Source of the DNA: a virus
Length of the DNA: 26,176 bases
Reading direction: 5' to 3' (one strand)
IMG/VR virus record: IMGVR_UViG_3300027784_000478
Location: 1-26,176 of that record
Shown here: piece by piece, positions 23,517 through 26,176 of the stretch
Layout: every line of letters starts with the position of its first letter
Numbering within the stretch: the stretch's first letter is position 1
Made by a program: the position numbers and the translations under genes
Notes under the pieces: generated by a model
The model's database searches: none
Told to the model about the DNA's origin: nothing
What the model saw: only the letters and a program-made list of their open reading frames with translations

Positions 23517-26176
23517 TGGCAGATAAATTACAATTTGACGACGGTATACAATTTGACGACCAGTCAGATGATGAGTTTAGAGATATAGATCCTACACTTG
23601 ATGATTTTGATTCAGATGATGATATCGGTACGTCAACGCCTATAATAGATTCCCCAAAAGTACCAACGTATGAGCCGAGTGGTATTCAATTTTTCGTAAA
23701 TGGTAATACGGATAGTTTAGATATTACCGTTGATGGTGATTTTAAGATATCATCTCCAGGATCCTTTGCACTACCATTTAGTTCTCTATTAGACACGGGT
23801 GTCCGAATCCGTGCAACCAAAACGTCATGGGAACCTACCGAATATTTTATCGTAAAGACTACATGGTTACAAGTCACTGAAGAGTATGATAGATTAGAGG
23901 AATTCGATGACACGGTAAACGGTGATAGATCCACCGTTGATAGTTTGGAGAGAGAAAACGGAAAGTTCACCGTAACATTCAGAAAACCAATTGTATTAGT
24001 TCAACGATTTGACAAAGATGGAGTCAGACTCCATAGTGAAAATGTTAATTTGGAGTCAACACAGAGAGTTGATTTATTCTTTAATATGGTTAGGGAGACT
24101 CCAATCATTGAACCGAAACCAGTCTCTTTATTCGTTCGATCCGAGGCCGTCGATAGTTCAATATTTGACACACAAGACGACGTTGAGAATTTATTCAACA
24201 TTGAAGTCTTAAATGAAGATTTAGAATTGGACTTCCGTGACGACCCAACTGGAACATTTATATCAAACTTTCCAGATACAAATCAAGACATCCGAATCTT
24301 TTTGAAAAATGAAGATTTTAAGATTGTTGGATTTGTAATTTACAAAAACAATGGTGAATTTGATTACGAAGTATCAGAAGTAATTCGAAATATATCCGAC
24401 ACTGATGAATTGACATTACGTATTGATAAACATTTGTTGGTGGAAGTTGAATATGTTCGGGCCAATTTCAATGAAGAAGTACCCGAAGATATAAAACCAA
24501 AAATCAAACTTGATCAAGCATCATTTACATATAATGTTGATGATCCAAATCCACCATCCATTGGGTTTGAATTACTACGTGGTGATGGTGTTAGAGTTCA
24601 AGTTGGAAGTCGAACATTCGAACCGACCATACGTGAGGACAATAGAGGTCGTGTAGAACTTGAAAAATCTGACTTTGATGGTATCGGTCAATACAAAGTA
24701 TTCTTTATACCGTTTGACGAAGTTGGTGATGGTATATTATCAGAAGCTCTTATTACGGTTGTCCAAGACCCAATTGAACGGATTGCACAATTCACAGAGA
24801 TTGAGTATCCGTCTATTATTGAAGGTGCGGACTTCGACGGATATGATACAGAATTTACAATCCGTTATACAACAGAACAAACACAATATGTAAATATATT
24901 TGTTGGTGATGAATTTAAGTCATACGGTCAGTTCGGTCGAAATGAGAACATTACATTAAATGTAAATGAACTTATCAATTTTTACGATGTAGATCCCACT
25001 GGACCAGATAATACATTCAATTTCCGTATCAAATTAGTTCCAGTCTTGGATGGAGTTGATGGTCGTGAAGAAACACTTGACATTGAATTTAGAAAAAGTA
25101 GAGTTCAACTACCGAATGATTTAGTAGAAGATAATATTGAAAATCTTTTATTGGATGAAATGGATTTCGATATTTTTGATATCAATTCATCAAAATATCT
25201 TACACACATTGTAAACATAGAAGGTATTGATTATAAACTTGTATCCAATTGGGAACGTGATGATGTAACGTTCACTGAAACAGAGTTGGATGATCTTGGT
25301 AATGAATTACCTAAAGATGGTATAATAAATTCGACATTAGTTCTTAAACTGTTTGAACCACTACCGACATCGGTTCAACCAAACACTCAACTGTGGATTT
25401 CCAAAATCAAATCAACACCGTTCATTGACCGTGTAACGTTAGATGATCGAGTGGGTGATGTATGTGTTCAGTTGAGACCTGCCAACTTCACACCCGTTTC
25501 AAAGGGTAGTTTAGCCTACGAAATGTTTGATGAGATTGTTGCGTCCGATTCACCAACGTCAACACAAATTATACGTGAGTTTGTGACCCAACAAGGTATT
25601 GACACATCCAAGTTGGATATTGATTACACCATTCAGGTAGTAGACCCAGAATGGGATGAAAAATCAGATCCAATAGAAGATAAGTATATTTCAGAATATC
25701 AATTTCAAAACTTCGTACATTTTGGATCTGCAGAAGAACAATCTATAAACTTTCTATATAAAGTTTCCTTATTATCACAATATGAAGATCAAATTGATGA
25801 TCTTGAAAGTTCACCATCAAGTGGGAGTATATCTGTCCAAAATGATATACGACGGATTAATGATCGAATTGAGGGTGTATTATCAAGTTTTTCAGGATTT
25901 GAAGATTTCCTATATAATTCCGACGAACCTCTTTCATATTTACAAGATGAAAATGGTGATCCTGTTAATGAGTCTGAATGGTTTGATAACATACTTAAAC
26001 CTGCGGCTATAAAATACGACAAATATAATGAGAATGCACTTGTAAATAATATGCCTGCTCACATATTAAAGGACAACAATAATGAAGAATTCATTGTGTT
26101 CTTAAATATGATAGGACAACACTATGATATATTGTGGTCATATATAAATGGTATAAAATCAAAAAACCGAGTCGAA
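23516..26176 (+). CDS. Large structural protein, 3' end outside window
   Basis: ATG 23516 lies in the TAATG ending the previous gene, and the frame stays open for 887 codons to the window edge, so the gene is incomplete. The N-terminus is acidic with a small repeat (LQFDDGIQFDD). It then shows a series of beta domains (for example IQFFVNGNTDSLDITVDGDF and ALITVVQDPIERIAQF), probably several Ig-like or PapD-like modules in tandem. Residues near 835-887 hold YDKYNENALVNNMPAHILKD and FIVFLNMIGQHYDILWSYI, which I recall as a conserved element of long tail proteins in marine phages. It probably belongs to the tail fibre or baseplate periphery. Confidence 0.8.
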   Translation, partial: MADKLQFDDGIQFDDQSDDEFRDIDPTLDDFDSDDDIGTSTPIIDSPKVPTYEPSGIQFFVNGNTDSLDITVDGDFKISSPGSFALPFSSLLDTGVRIRATKTSWEPTEYFIVKTTWLQVTEEYDRLEEFDDTVNGDRSTVDSLERENGKFTVTFRKPIVLVQRFDKDGVRLHSENVNLESTQRVDLFFNMVRETPIIEPKPVSLFVRSEAVDSSIFDTQDDVENLFNIEVLNEDLELDFRDDPTGTFISNFPDTNQDIRIFLKNEDFKIVGFVIYKNNGEFDYEVSEVIRNISDTDELTLRIDKHLLVEVEYVRANFNEEVPEDIKPKIKLDQASFTYNVDDPNPPSIGFELLRGDGVRVQVGSRTFEPTIREDNRGRVELEKSDFDGIGQYKVFFIPFDEVGDGILSEALITVVQDPIERIAQFTEIEYPSIIEGADFDGYDTEFTIRYTTEQTQYVNIFVGDEFKSYGQFGRNENITLNVNELINFYDVDPTGPDNTFNFRIKLVPVLDGVDGREETLDIEFRKSRVQLPNDLVEDNIENLLLDEMDFDIFDINSSKYLTHIVNIEGIDYKLVSNWERDDVTFTETELDDLGNELPKDGIINSTLVLKLFEPLPTSVQPNTQLWISKIKSTPFIDRVTLDDRVGDVCVQLRPANFTPVSKGSLAYEMFDEIVASDSPTSTQIIREFVTQQGIDTSKLDIDYTIQVVDPEWDEKSDPIEDKYISEYQFQNFVHFGSAEEQSINFLYKVSLLSQYEDQIDDLESSPSSGSISVQNDIRRINDRIEGVLSSFSGFEDFLYNSDEPLSYLQDENGDPVNESEWFDNILKPAAIKYDKYNENALVNNMPAHILKDNNNEEFIVFLNMIGQHYDILWSYINGIKSKNRVE

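Overview
This window reads as an accessory-rich part of a large, AT-rich, T4-related (myovirus-type) phage genome. Every supported gene lies on the + strand, genes are tightly packed with ATGA or TAATG junctions, and no host-type housekeeping operon is present. The T4-like assignment rests on a gp55-type late sigma factor followed by baseplate genes (gp25, gp6, a gp5/spike-like protein). The host is most likely a member of the Bacteroidota. Start codons in the window almost never have a Shine-Dalgarno sequence, and six similar promoters all read TTG-N20-TAnnTTA, close to the -33/-7 signals known for that phylum. This is inference; no host marker is present.

Layout. 1-1206: an RNA gene block that starts inside a phage tmRNA (tag ANDESNFAIAA) and holds four tRNAs (Met, Gly, Cys, Met), a small KOW-like protein, a one-helix membrane peptide and a candidate pseudoknotted RNA between two tRNAs. 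1231-2090: three small membrane proteins. 1827-3814: one promoter, a membrane protein, a complete GroEL and an intrinsic terminator. 3834-8440: mostly small middle/accessory genes, including an SNase-type nuclease, an HEAGH metallopeptidase-like protein, a 5'-deoxyribonucleotidase and a very acidic protein, ending at a second terminator. 8502-13201: a membrane coiled-coil protein, thymidylate synthase, peptide deformylase and several unknowns. 13261-14857: a membrane-anchored lysozyme-like protein, a coiled-coil membrane protein and the late sigma factor. 14912-26176: the structural block of baseplate and tail proteins, whose last gene runs off the window.

The genes suggest a phage that supports host translation (tRNAs, tmRNA, deformylase), protein folding (GroEL) and dTMP supply (ThyA, nucleotidase), then switches to late transcription with its own sigma factor. 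A 23-bp inverted repeat between the sigma gene and the structural block holds the T4 late-promoter octamer TATAAATA on both strands.
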